NCBI RefSeq assembly: GCF_019969725.1
Contig: NZ_JAHXYW010000003.1
Location: 1 to 64,000, forward strand
DNA length: 64,000 nucleotides
Source of the DNA: Neobacillus bataviensis
GTDB taxonomy: Bacteria > Bacillota > Bacilli > Bacillales_B > DSM-18226
Reading direction: 5' to 3'
The position numbers were made by a program, and so were the translations under genes. This document shows positions 44,680 through 52,131 of this stretch, one piece after another. The notes beneath the pieces are model-generated. The model had not been told where the DNA came from and did no database searches. It saw nothing but the letters and a program-made list of their open reading frames with translations. Every line of letters starts with the position of its first letter. The first letter of the stretch is position 1.

Positions 44680-46110
44680 TTGTCAGTAATCGATCTCACA
44701 GCAACCGAATTAGGAACATTAATCAAAGAAAAGAAACTATCCCCGGTAGAAGTTGTAAGCGCTTTTTTAGACCAAATCGACAAACATAACTCAAAATGGA
44801 ATGCTTTTGTAACAGTCAATGAACAAGCCATTGAAGAAGCAAAAAAAGCGGAAGAGTCCCTTATGAAGGGGAAGGTGCTTGGTAAACTTCACGGTATCCC
44901 CATTGCGATTAAAGACTTAACACCGACAAAAGGGATGTTAACCACATACGGCTCACCGCTTTTTAAAGACTATGTGCCAGACTATGATCCTATTTTTTTA
45001 CAAAGAGTAAAAGCAGCCGGAGCCATTGTCTTAGGGAAAACGAATACGCCTGAATTTGGCCATAAAGGCACTACAGACAATCCTCTGTTTGGTGTGACGA
45101 AAAATCCATGGAATGACCAGTTAACTCCTGGGGGGTCAAGCGGTGGTTCTGCCGCAGCGGTTGCCGCTAAAATGGCTCCATTTGCGGAAGGAAGCGACGG
45201 GGGCGGTTCCATTCGGATACCGGCTGCGTTTACGGGAATTTTTGGCTTCAAGCCAACATATGGTGTTGTTCCAAATGATGGGGATCGCAGTAATTTCTAT
45301 GGGTCTGAACATCCATACCTACATAATGGGCCAATGGCAAGGACGGTTGAAGATGCGGCCCTGTTATTCTCTGTCATGCAAGGATTTGATCCTACTCAGC
45401 CTAGCTCGTTTCCAGTAGTAAAAGAAGATTTCACAGATCTTAAGGTAGACATGAAAGGGTTAAAAATTGCCTATACCCGGAATTTTGGACTATATGAAGT
45501 TTCTGAAGATGTGGCCCAAGTCATTGATAAAGCAGTTCAGAATTGTACAGAACTTGGTGCTCATGTGGAAGAGGTGGAAATCGATTTCGGTATAAGTTTA
45601 AAAGAGCTTGTCCGAACGTTTTCCGGAATGTGGTGTGTCAAATTCGCCGCTGGTTATGGCGAGCTATTTGATCGTAACCCTGAGAGCTTTTCTGAAGGAA
45701 TGGCAAAGATGATTGAAATAGGCAGGAAATTTAGCGCCATAGACTATAAAACTCTTGAACTAAAACGCACCATTGTCTGGAGAAAAATCCAAGCAATCTT
45801 GAACAATTACGATCTATTACTTTCCCCAACGAACGCTGTAACCGCCTTTGAACATCACATCCAAGGACCATCCATGATTAATGGGAAAAGTGTGAACCCA
45901 GCTACAGGCTGGATGCTGACCCAAATCTATAACCTTACAGGACATCCTGCGGCCTCATTGCCAGTCGGACTGACAAAGTCTGGACTTCCGGTAGGATTGC
46001 AAGCAGCTGGAAACCGTTTTGCTGACAAGCTTGTGTTACAAGCTTGCAGAGCCTATGAGAAATCATTCCAAACCTATATCGAACCAACCCCAACCTTAAT
46101 AAAGAAATAA
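44680..46110 (+). CDS. Amidase signature family protein
   Basis: 476 aa. The Ser-cisSer-Lys triad can be placed at Lys78 (IAIKDL), Ser153 in TPGGSSGGSAA and Ser177 in GSDGGGSIR, followed by PAAFTGIFGFKPTYGVVP. It hydrolyses a carboxylic amide to acid and ammonia; GatA-type function is unlikely since there is no gatB/C nearby. The frame opens at 44659, but AGAGGGTG is placed for TTG 44680. The CocE-type hydrolase follows after 10 bases, so the two hydrolases are co-expressed. Confidence 0.9.
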   Translation: MSVIDLTATELGTLIKEKKLSPVEVVSAFLDQIDKHNSKWNAFVTVNEQAIEEAKKAEESLMKGKVLGKLHGIPIAIKDLTPTKGMLTTYGSPLFKDYVPDYDPIFLQRVKAAGAIVLGKTNTPEFGHKGTTDNPLFGVTKNPWNDQLTPGGSSGGSAAAVAAKMAPFAEGSDGGGSIRIPAAFTGIFGFKPTYGVVPNDGDRSNFYGSEHPYLHNGPMARTVEDAALLFSVMQGFDPTQPSSFPVVKEDFTDLKVDMKGLKIAYTRNFGLYEVSEDVAQVIDKAVQNCTELGAHVEEVEIDFGISLKELVRTFSGMWCVKFAAGYGELFDRNPESFSEGMAKMIEIGRKFSAIDYKTLELKRTIVWRKIQAILNNYDLLLSPTNAVTAFEHHIQGPSMINGKSVNPATGWMLTQIYNLTGHPAASLPVGLTKSGLPVGLQAAGNRFADKLVLQACRAYEKSFQTYIEPTPTLIKK

Positions 46111-46120
46111 GGAGGTTTTT

Positions 46121-47851
46121 ATGAGTAAAATTATTCATGAAAAAAATGTCCCTGCTGTTATGAGAGATGGCACCACCTTGTATGCAGATGTGTTTCGTCC
46201 TGAAGGAGAAGGAAAATATCCTGTCCTCCTGCAACGAACGCCCTACAATCGAACATTTCTCCCTCTAACCACAATGGTCCTGGATCCCATTGCGGCAGCC
46301 CATCAAGGCTATGTCGTCATTATTCAGGATGTCCGTGGACGCTTTGATTCAGAAGGGGACCCTTTTTATATTTATAAAAATGAATATAACGATGGCTACG
46401 ATTCAGTTGAATGGGCAGCCTCCTTACCTTACTCAGATGGCAATGTAGGGATGTACGGCTTGTCATACAAGGGAATGACACAATTTCAGGCGGCCGTCCT
46501 GCAGCCGCCGCATTTGAAAGCAATCTTTCCAATCACCTGGGGAACCGATGTGTTTATGTACCGGGGAGGAGCGCTGGAACTAGGTCTAATCATTTCATGG
46601 ACATTAGCAACAATTGGACCCAATGCCGTCATCAAGGCAAAGCAAGGGAAAGAGGACTTTATCAAAGAATTTATGACACTTGTTCATTCCATCGACCATA
46701 TTGATGAGGCTGGATTTAATCAATTGCCGATTCAAGACAGCGAATGGCTCAAACTTGGAGACGGTTTTGCCTCCTTCTTTCACGATATTTTGGAGCATGA
46801 TACGAAAGATGAATACCACCTAGATATTAGTGTTCAAGAAAAATCAGAAAAGCTGAATGTCCCTGTATTCGGTATTGCAGGCTGGTATGATCTATTATTA
46901 GGTCAAGACCTCGAACACTTCGAAAAATTGAAACACAAAAAGAATACAAAATTAATGATTGGACCATGGGCCCATGCAGGTTTTTCCCCTACAGTCGGAG
47001 ATCTGAATTTTGGCTTAAGTGCTTCCAGTCTGATGCTGGATTATAAAATAGATTTAACTAGCCTCCAGCTAAAATGGTTTGATCGTTGGTTAAAAGGAAT
47101 CGAAAACGAGATTGAGGAAGAGGCTCCTGTGAAAATTTTTGTGATGGGTGAAAATAAATGGCGGAATGAGCAGGAGTGGCCTCTACAACGAACCGTTTAT
47201 ACACCTTTTTATTTCAACAGTCATGGGAAAGCCAATACAAAAGCAGGGGATGGGACATTAACGATCAACCTGCCGCAAGTGGAGTTTTACGATCGTTATA
47301 TCTATGACCCGGAAAATCCTGTGCCGACACTTGGTGGCAACCATTTAATGCCTATGAATTACCCGCGCGGACCAATCGATCAGCAATTCCTTGAAACGAG
47401 GGAAGATGTATTGGTCTACACGAGTGAGGTATTAGCGGAGGATATAGAAGTAACTGGACCTGTGAAGGTGATTTTATATGCTGCTAGTTCTGCAGTTGAT
47501 ACTGACTTTACAGCAAAGCTAGTAGATGTTCACCCTAATGGCAAGGCCTATAACATTGTAGATGGCATTATCCGTGCCAAAAACAGGGACAAAAATCAGC
47601 AGCCATCACTTCTAACGCCAAATGAGGTATATTGCTATGAAATCGACTTATTGGCAACCAGTAATCTATTTAAAAAAGGACATCGGATAAGAGTAGAGAT
47701 TTCAAGCAGCAATTTCCCTCGATTTGATCGCAATACCAATACGGGTGAATCAGGTAAAAACAGTAAAGAGTTAATATCCGCAGAACAACGAGTCTTTCAT
47801 AGTGAAAGATATCCATCTCATATTTTATTGCCGGTCATTCCAAGAAAGTAA
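46121..47851 (+). CDS. CocE/NonD-family serine hydrolase
   Basis: 576 aa. The X-Pro dipeptidyl-peptidase S15 fold with nucleophile Ser115 in MYGLSYKGM, DVRGRFDSEGD before it, a catalytic Asp in the GWYDLLL region, and His in IGPWAHAGF. The C-terminal beta-jelly-roll (about 350-576) ends in RVEISSSNFPRFDRNTNTGE, typical of CocE-type esterases and glutaryl-7-ACA acylases. It hydrolyses an ester or amide, releasing an acid. AAGGAGG precedes ATG 46121 closely. No signal peptide; intracellular. Confidence 0.88.
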   Translation: MSKIIHEKNVPAVMRDGTTLYADVFRPEGEGKYPVLLQRTPYNRTFLPLTTMVLDPIAAAHQGYVVIIQDVRGRFDSEGDPFYIYKNEYNDGYDSVEWAASLPYSDGNVGMYGLSYKGMTQFQAAVLQPPHLKAIFPITWGTDVFMYRGGALELGLIISWTLATIGPNAVIKAKQGKEDFIKEFMTLVHSIDHIDEAGFNQLPIQDSEWLKLGDGFASFFHDILEHDTKDEYHLDISVQEKSEKLNVPVFGIAGWYDLLLGQDLEHFEKLKHKKNTKLMIGPWAHAGFSPTVGDLNFGLSASSLMLDYKIDLTSLQLKWFDRWLKGIENEIEEEAPVKIFVMGENKWRNEQEWPLQRTVYTPFYFNSHGKANTKAGDGTLTINLPQVEFYDRYIYDPENPVPTLGGNHLMPMNYPRGPIDQQFLETREDVLVYTSEVLAEDIEVTGPVKVILYAASSAVDTDFTAKLVDVHPNGKAYNIVDGIIRAKNRDKNQQPSLLTPNEVYCYEIDLLATSNLFKKGHRIRVEISSSNFPRFDRNTNTGESGKNSKELISAEQRVFHSERYPSHILLPVIPRK

Positions 47852-47954
47852 CGAGGGTTTTTAGCCGGCCAATTCAAATTATATTTTTAATAGCTTACCA
47901 GACATTTTACTTATTTTTTACTAGAATGCTAACTAAAAAAAGGAGTGAATGAAA

Positions 47955-49130
47955 ATGACAGAAGTATATTTGATTGATGGAGCAAGAACAGCCTTTACCA
48001 AGTTTGGCGGTTCTTTCGCACAAACAGGTGCAACGGAGCTTGGAAAAGCAAGTGCTGTAGAAGCGCTGCGCCGCTCGAAGGTCGATCCAACACAAATCGA
48101 CCATGTCATTTACGGGAACGTTATTCACACAGAAAAAAATGCGGCCTACATCTCGAGGCACATAGGCCTAAAAAGCGGTATCCCACAGGAAGTGCCGGCC
48201 CTAACGTTGAACCGGTTATGCGGCTCAGGACTTCAAGCTGTTGTTTCGGCTGCCCAGCATATTTTAGTTGGGGATGCTAACGTCGTCCTTGCAGGCGGTA
48301 CGGAAAATATGTCGCAATCTCCTTATGCCAATTTCACTCAACGCTTCGGTGGTGCTAAAATGGGGAATTTAGCATTTGATGATATGCTGTTAGAAACATT
48401 AACGGACCAATACACAGGCTGTGGAATGGGTCTAACCGCTGAAAAGCTTGCAGAAATGTATGAAATCTCAAGGGAAGAACAAGATGCTTTCACTGTAGAA
48501 TCAAACCAAAGAGCTGCCAGAGCCGTTCATGCCTTTGAAGAAGAAATTGTCGGAGTCGAAGTCAAAACAAGAAAAGGCAGCCTGCTTATCCGGGAAGACG
48601 AACATATCAAGCCAGATGCGAACTTAGAAGCCTTATCCAAGCTCAAGCCTTCGTTTAAAAAAGATGGCACCGTAACAGCCGGGAATGCCTCAGGAATCAA
48701 TGACGGAGCGGCATCACTGGTCGTTGCAGGGAAAGAATCTGTACAAAAAAACAATCTAAAACCGATTGCCCGCATTGTATCTTGGGCCGTCTCCGGAGTA
48801 GATCCGACCATCATGGGCATCGGACCGGTTCCAGCAATTAAACAGGCGCTTAACAAAGCAAAACTAACGATTGATGACATCGACCTTTTTGAAGTAAATG
48901 AGGCATTCGCCGCCCAATATTTAGCAGTTGAAAAAGCGCTCGGACTCGATCGGAACAAAACCAATGTGAACGGCGGAGCGATTGCCTTAGGACACCCTGT
49001 TGGTGCAAGCGGGGCAAGAGTTTTATTGTCTGCGGCTTATGAATTGAGAAGAAGGAATGCACGCTTTGCTGTCGTAAGTTTATGCATCGGCGGGGGCCAA
49101 GGGATCGCGATGGTGATTGAGCACGTTTAA
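47955..49130 (+). CDS. Acetyl-CoA acetyltransferase (thiolase)
   Basis: ~391 aa thiolase. Nucleophilic Cys89 in NRLCGSGLQAVV, NEAFAAQYLAV, GGAIALGHPVGASGARVL with the catalytic His, and the second Cys in LCIGGGQGIA. It either cleaves 3-oxoacyl-CoA in beta-oxidation or condenses two acetyl-CoA to acetoacetyl-CoA, the PHB precursor. With phaC and an SDR in the same gene set, both directions make sense. AAAGGAG fits ATG 47955 better than ATG 47949. Confidence 0.93.
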   Translation: MTEVYLIDGARTAFTKFGGSFAQTGATELGKASAVEALRRSKVDPTQIDHVIYGNVIHTEKNAAYISRHIGLKSGIPQEVPALTLNRLCGSGLQAVVSAAQHILVGDANVVLAGGTENMSQSPYANFTQRFGGAKMGNLAFDDMLLETLTDQYTGCGMGLTAEKLAEMYEISREEQDAFTVESNQRAARAVHAFEEEIVGVEVKTRKGSLLIREDEHIKPDANLEALSKLKPSFKKDGTVTAGNASGINDGAASLVVAGKESVQKNNLKPIARIVSWAVSGVDPTIMGIGPVPAIKQALNKAKLTIDDIDLFEVNEAFAAQYLAVEKALGLDRNKTNVNGGAIALGHPVGASGARVLLSAAYELRRRNARFAVVSLCIGGGQGIAMVIEHV

Positions 49131-49168
49131 ACGGTTGTAATCCAGGAATTAGAAGGAAGTGAGAATTT

Positions 49169-49996
49169 TTGTACGATTCCATTAAAACCGAACTTAACAA
49201 TGGCATTTTAACTATTTTTTTAAACCGGCCGGAGCGAATGAATGCGTTCACGTCTCTCATGGTCGAGGAGCTGGTGAACGTATACAAAAAGGCAGATCAG
49301 GATGATAAAGTTCGTGTGATTGTTGTAACAGGCGAAGGTAAAGCATTTTGTGCGGGAATGGATTTAGGTAATGGAGGGGAGACTTTCTCATCTACAGAAT
49401 CAATCGATGACTATCGAGACGGCGGCGGGCAGGTCAGCCTGGTTGTGCACAGCTTGAAAAAACCAATCATTGCCGCCATTAATGGTCCTGCCGTTGGAAT
49501 TGGTTTAACGATGACACTTGCCATGGATATACGGATTGTCAAAAAAGATGCGAAAATCGGCTTTGTTTTCGCCAAACGCGGCATCGGTCCTGAAGCCTGT
49601 TCGGGTTGGTTTCTGCCTCGGCTCGTCGGTATTGGAAAGGCGCTTGAATGGATGTATACGGGCCGCTACATACCAACGTCTGAAGCCTTAGCGTCTGGCC
49701 TAGTCCAGTATGAAGTGGACGATGTGCTGGAAAAAGCCTATGAAATTGCTCAGATGATTGCAGGTGAAACAGCAGCGACATCGAACCGATTTGTCCGTCA
49801 GCTTTTGTGGAACATGCTAAGTGAAAATTCTCCAGGTGCCTCTCATCTTGCTGAATCAAAGTTTCTCTGGTGGGCGGGAAACAACGCTGATGCGAGGGAA
49901 GGTGTCCAATCGTTTCTTGAAAAGCGGTCCCCAGACTTTCCACTGAACAGCTGTGATGTACCTGATTTCTTTCATGATGGAAGTAGAGAAAAATAA
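49169..49996 (+). CDS. Crotonase-family enzyme with non-canonical active site
   Basis: 275 aa. The crotonase fold is clear: FCAGMDLG (60-67, oxyanion hole), AINGPAVGIGLTMTLAMDIRI, FAKRGIGPEACSGWFLPRLVG and the TSEALASGLV segment. The two catalytic glutamates of enoyl-CoA hydratase align with Thr114 and Phe134; a Glu at 142 (GPEA) may serve instead. A hydratase label is therefore only approximate. Start is TTG with AGAAGGAAG upstream. It is the last gene of the set, 38 bases after the thiolase, and is closed by a strong terminator. Confidence 0.86.
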   Translation: MYDSIKTELNNGILTIFLNRPERMNAFTSLMVEELVNVYKKADQDDKVRVIVVTGEGKAFCAGMDLGNGGETFSSTESIDDYRDGGGQVSLVVHSLKKPIIAAINGPAVGIGLTMTLAMDIRIVKKDAKIGFVFAKRGIGPEACSGWFLPRLVGIGKALEWMYTGRYIPTSEALASGLVQYEVDDVLEKAYEIAQMIAGETAATSNRFVRQLLWNMLSENSPGASHLAESKFLWWAGNNADAREGVQSFLEKRSPDFPLNSCDVPDFFHDGSREK

Positions 49997-50011
49997 CATA
50001 ATATTTACATT

Positions 50012-50046
50012 CCCCCTTAATCTTGTTGGTTAAGGGGGTTTATTTA
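50012..50046 (+). terminator. Rho-independent terminator after the catabolic gene set
   Basis: Stem CCCCCTTAA / TTAAGGGGG (50012-50020 with 50030-50038) followed by TTTATTTA. Confidence 0.88.
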
Positions 50047-50159
50047 GACCATCACAATCTGGGTACATTTCCATAGGTAAAGATAGTAGTTTTACGCTGC
50101 ATATTAATAATTTTTTATAAATTAGAAAAAAATAGTGTTATGGAAAGGAGGGATTGCGA

Positions 50160-50549
50160 ATGTCTGTGAAAAAGTGGTTAAAAGGATTAGTCGCTTTGAT
50201 TGCAATGATTATGGTTGTGACAACTATAGGCACACTCGGCGTATTTGCCGAATCCAGTGCTAAAACTCAGCCAACGGAGACGATGAAAGCGATTCAGGTC
50301 AAGATGAACGATGATTACTTTAATCCAAAAGTCATCACACTTTTCAATGGAAAATCAACAACGTTGATATTGAAAAATGAAGGTAAGAAAGAACACACCT
50401 TCACAGTGGAAAAACTCGGAATTGACGCCGAAATCCAGCCAGGAAAAGAAAAAACCATTATCGTTAAACCAACAACCCCCGGTACATATGACTTGATATG
50501 TCGGTACCATGTCCAAAAAGGAATGGTTGGAAAAGTAATAGTTCAATAA
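50160..50549 (+). CDS. Secreted or membrane-anchored cupredoxin-domain protein
   Basis: 129 aa. A signal sequence (KKWLKGLVALIAMIMVVTTIGTLGVFA) is followed by a single cupredoxin domain. Type-1 copper ligands fit His in KKEHTFTV and the CRYHVQKGM segment giving Cys, His and Met. It could carry electrons or bind copper outside the membrane. ATG 50160 lies seven bases after AAAGGAGGG. It is a single gene with its own terminator; no oxidase genes are nearby. Confidence 0.87.
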   Translation: MSVKKWLKGLVALIAMIMVVTTIGTLGVFAESSAKTQPTETMKAIQVKMNDDYFNPKVITLFNGKSTTLILKNEGKKEHTFTVEKLGIDAEIQPGKEKTIIVKPTTPGTYDLICRYHVQKGMVGKVIVQ

Positions 50550-50554
50550 CAAAA

Positions 50555-50583
50555 CAAGCAAGGCCAGGGGCCTTGCTTGTTTA
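50555..50583 (+). terminator. Rho-independent terminator of the cupredoxin gene
   Basis: Perfect 11-bp stem CAAGCAAGGCC / GGCCTTGCTTG, 3-base loop, then TTTAAT. Confidence 0.8.
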
Positions 50584-50635
50584 ATATACAATGGATTTTT
50601 CCTATTTTATGTAATTCAAGAGGGAGGGATACGCA

Positions 50636-50962
50636 TTGTCGAACAACATTTCAAGTAATAATACGGGAAAGATACACTTCATGTTAAAGTCTACTCCGCC
50701 AAGAGCAACTTTTCATCAGGACATGACCGAAGAGGAAAGGAACATCATGTTACAACACATCGCCTATTGGACAGAAAAACAGAATCAAGGGATTGCTTTG
50801 GTTTTCGGACCAGTTCTAAATCCTAAAGAACCCCATGGACTCGCAATCATCGAAGTTGAGAATGAAGATCAAGTTCCAAAACTCATCGCAGAAGATCCCG
50901 CCGTTATGGCAGGAGTAATGACAGTGGAATTTTATCCGATGAAGGCAACATTACCCAAATAA
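50636..50962 (+). CDS. YciI-family protein
   Basis: 108 aa. The ferredoxin-like YciI fold is indicated by the N-terminal KIHFMLKSTPPRATFHQDMTEEE-type region and VFGPVLNPKEPHGLAIIEVENEDQ, followed by AEDPAVMAGVMTVEFYPMK; the conserved His and Asp of the family are present. Function is unknown; some relatives are dehydrochlorinase-like or stress proteins. The start is TTG with AGAGGGAGG ahead. It is a single gene. Confidence 0.8.
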   Translation: MSNNISSNNTGKIHFMLKSTPPRATFHQDMTEEERNIMLQHIAYWTEKQNQGIALVFGPVLNPKEPHGLAIIEVENEDQVPKLIAEDPAVMAGVMTVEFYPMKATLPK

Positions 50963-51037
50963 CATCCTTATTAAAAGGAGCTTTAGCGGAGTTCAAGGCT
51001 GTCATGTTGGCAGCTTTTCTTATTCTAAAGGGTTAAT

Positions 51038-51478
51038 TTAACGAGAAATCGCTCTTTTAAAAAGCTCCCTAAATTTCTCCCTATCTTCTGCTGTAAATGG
51101 TTTTGGACCCTTTGTACGTTTACCACTTTTTCGAGCCATTGCACTCAAATAACGGGTTTGTAACAATTGGTCGATGTTTTCATGTGTATAGCTATACCCT
51201 TTATGGTGAAGAACCGTACACCCTTTTGCTAAACCTAGCGAGGCAAGGCCATAATCTTGCGTAACGATGATATCAGCTTTATCTGCTAACTTCATAATCC
51301 GATAATCCGCCGCATCTGCTCCAGAATCCACATAAATAGTTTCCACTCCAGATGGTTGCTCCGCATTTGAAAAATGAGAAAAACTAGTTACAAGGATAAC
51401 AGGGATTTCAGCCTTTGTACCTTCATAGATAATGATATCTTTTACCGGACAAGCATCTGCATCAACATAAATTTTCAT
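51038..51478 (-). CDS. yqxD: DUF188 family protein (YaiI/YqxD)
   Basis: 146 aa. The family's PIN-like nuclease motifs are visible: [15 protein letters not shown] at the N-terminus, [35 protein letters not shown] in the middle, and [13 protein letters not shown] near the end. The role is unknown. Five extra codons upstream (ATG 51493) are possible, but GGGAGAG is seven bases before ATG 51478. The start lies just beyond the right-end hairpin of a decayed IS200/IS605 element, so the element is inserted directly upstream of this gene. Confidence 0.9.
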   Translation of the reverse strand: MKIYVDADACPVKDIIIYEGTKAEIPVILVTSFSHFSNAEQPSGVETIYVDSGADAADYRIMKLADKADIIVTQDYGLASLGLAKGCTVLHHKGYSYTHENIDQLLQTRYLSAMARKSGKRTKGPKPFTAEDREKFRELFKRAISR

Positions 51479-51499
51479 CTTTATCTCTCCCATGAGTAT

Positions 51500-51522
51500 C
51501 CCCCATAACTAAAGTTAGGGGT
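51500..51522 (-). mobile_element. Right-end hairpin of an IS200/IS605-type element (relic)
   Basis: CCCCATAACTAAAGTTAGGGG: CCCC pairs with GGGG and AAC with GTT around the loop, with one bulge, the form of RE hairpins of TnpB-carrying elements. It lies about 95 bases beyond the last TnpB-like codons, so the segment between them would be the omega-RNA scaffold. Confidence 0.55.
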
Positions 51523-51613
51523 TTCGATAGAATAGGCTTTTTAGAAGCATTGTCTTTTCGTGGGCTACCACAGGTCCAGCAAATACATCAGACAGATGCC
51601 TTCAGCTTTGCTT

Positions 51614-51850
51614 TTATATGTAATGAGCACTTAATTTATTATAGTATTGATTGATGGATTTTACCATGTGCCCTTGATAAGCAGAGGCTTCTGCCCCGTG
51701 TTATCGACGATAGTTGCCAGGTTATCGACTCCCAAATCAATACCCACGACTCGTTTCGGCTCAAAAACCATTTCATTCCATTGTTTTTCAGTTCTTTGGA
51801 TTTCGCTTTCCTGAATTCCTTTGAATAAGACTTCCACAACATAGAGAGGA
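51614..51850 (-). pseudogene. TnpB transposase/nuclease remnant (IS200/IS605 family), frameshifted
   Basis: On the minus strand about 51790-51665 encodes NEMVFEPKRVVGIDLGVDN followed by LATIVDNTGQKPLLIKG, the RuvC-I region of TnpB with its catalytic Asp. The frame then breaks; a different frame from 51667 gives MVKSINQYYNKL, the expected continuation, before a stop at 51614. Upstream, traces such as EVLFKGIQESEIQRTEKQ continue the similarity to about 51850. The N-terminus, RuvC-II/III and zinc finger are missing. Dead element. Confidence 0.8.
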
Positions 51851-51919
51851 GGGAGAAAAAAGCTTTTAAATCGTGAAGATTTTTACAAACATTAAACAAT
51901 GTGTGAAATAATTTGTACT

Positions 51920-52015
51920 AACTTTCTTGTCGTTGCAAAAGAAAAGTATGCAAAATGAATGTTAGGAAACTTTCTTGTTGCGGAGGGGGTAACTTTCTTG
52001 TCGTTGTACACACGG
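51920..52015. mobile_element. Three 16-20 bp repeats, possible solo end of an IS21-type element
   Basis: AACTTTCTTGTCGTTG occurs at 51920-51935 and 51991-52006, with AACTTTCTTGTTGCGG at 51968-51983. The right edge TTGTACACAC, read on the other strand, begins TGTGTACAACGACAAGAAAG, which looks like an IS21-family terminus with its multiple internal binding repeats. No istA/istB is present. Family identification is from pattern memory only. Confidence 0.45.
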
Positions 52016-52017
52016 GG

Positions 52018-52051
52018 ACGCCGATTGGTGTAAAGACCAATCGGCGTTTTT
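52018..52051 (+). terminator. Strong hairpin terminator
   Basis: Perfect 12-bp stem ACGCCGATTGGT / ACCAATCGGCGT, loop GTAAAG, then TTTT. No intact gene ends before it; it probably belonged to a lost neighbour. Confidence 0.8.
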
Positions 52052-52058
52052 ATGGATA

Positions 52059-52100
52059 ATACATAATTACGTAAAATATAAATTTGACGTAATTATGTAT
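52059..52100 (+). promoter_or_regulatory. Perfect 14-bp inverted repeat at the xerS promoter
   Basis: ATACATAATTACGT (52059-52072) and ACGTAATTATGTAT (52087-52100), separated by 14 AT-rich bases. The right arm covers part of the -35 element and the spacer. Candidate operator or recombinase binding site. Confidence 0.75.
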
Positions 52101-52112
52101 CAGAGTTAAAAT
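52084..52112 (+). promoter_or_regulatory. SigA promoter of xerS
   Basis: TTGACG (52084-52089), 17-base spacer, TAAAAT (52107-52112), 19 bases before the start codon; overlapped by the inverted repeat. Confidence 0.75.
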
Positions 52113-52131
52113 ATAGAAGTGAGGTGTTATT

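Noticed and set aside
48527..49287. Two 145-aa minus-strand frames
   Set aside because: Antisense shadows of the thiolase and crotonase genes, both clearly real on the plus strand.
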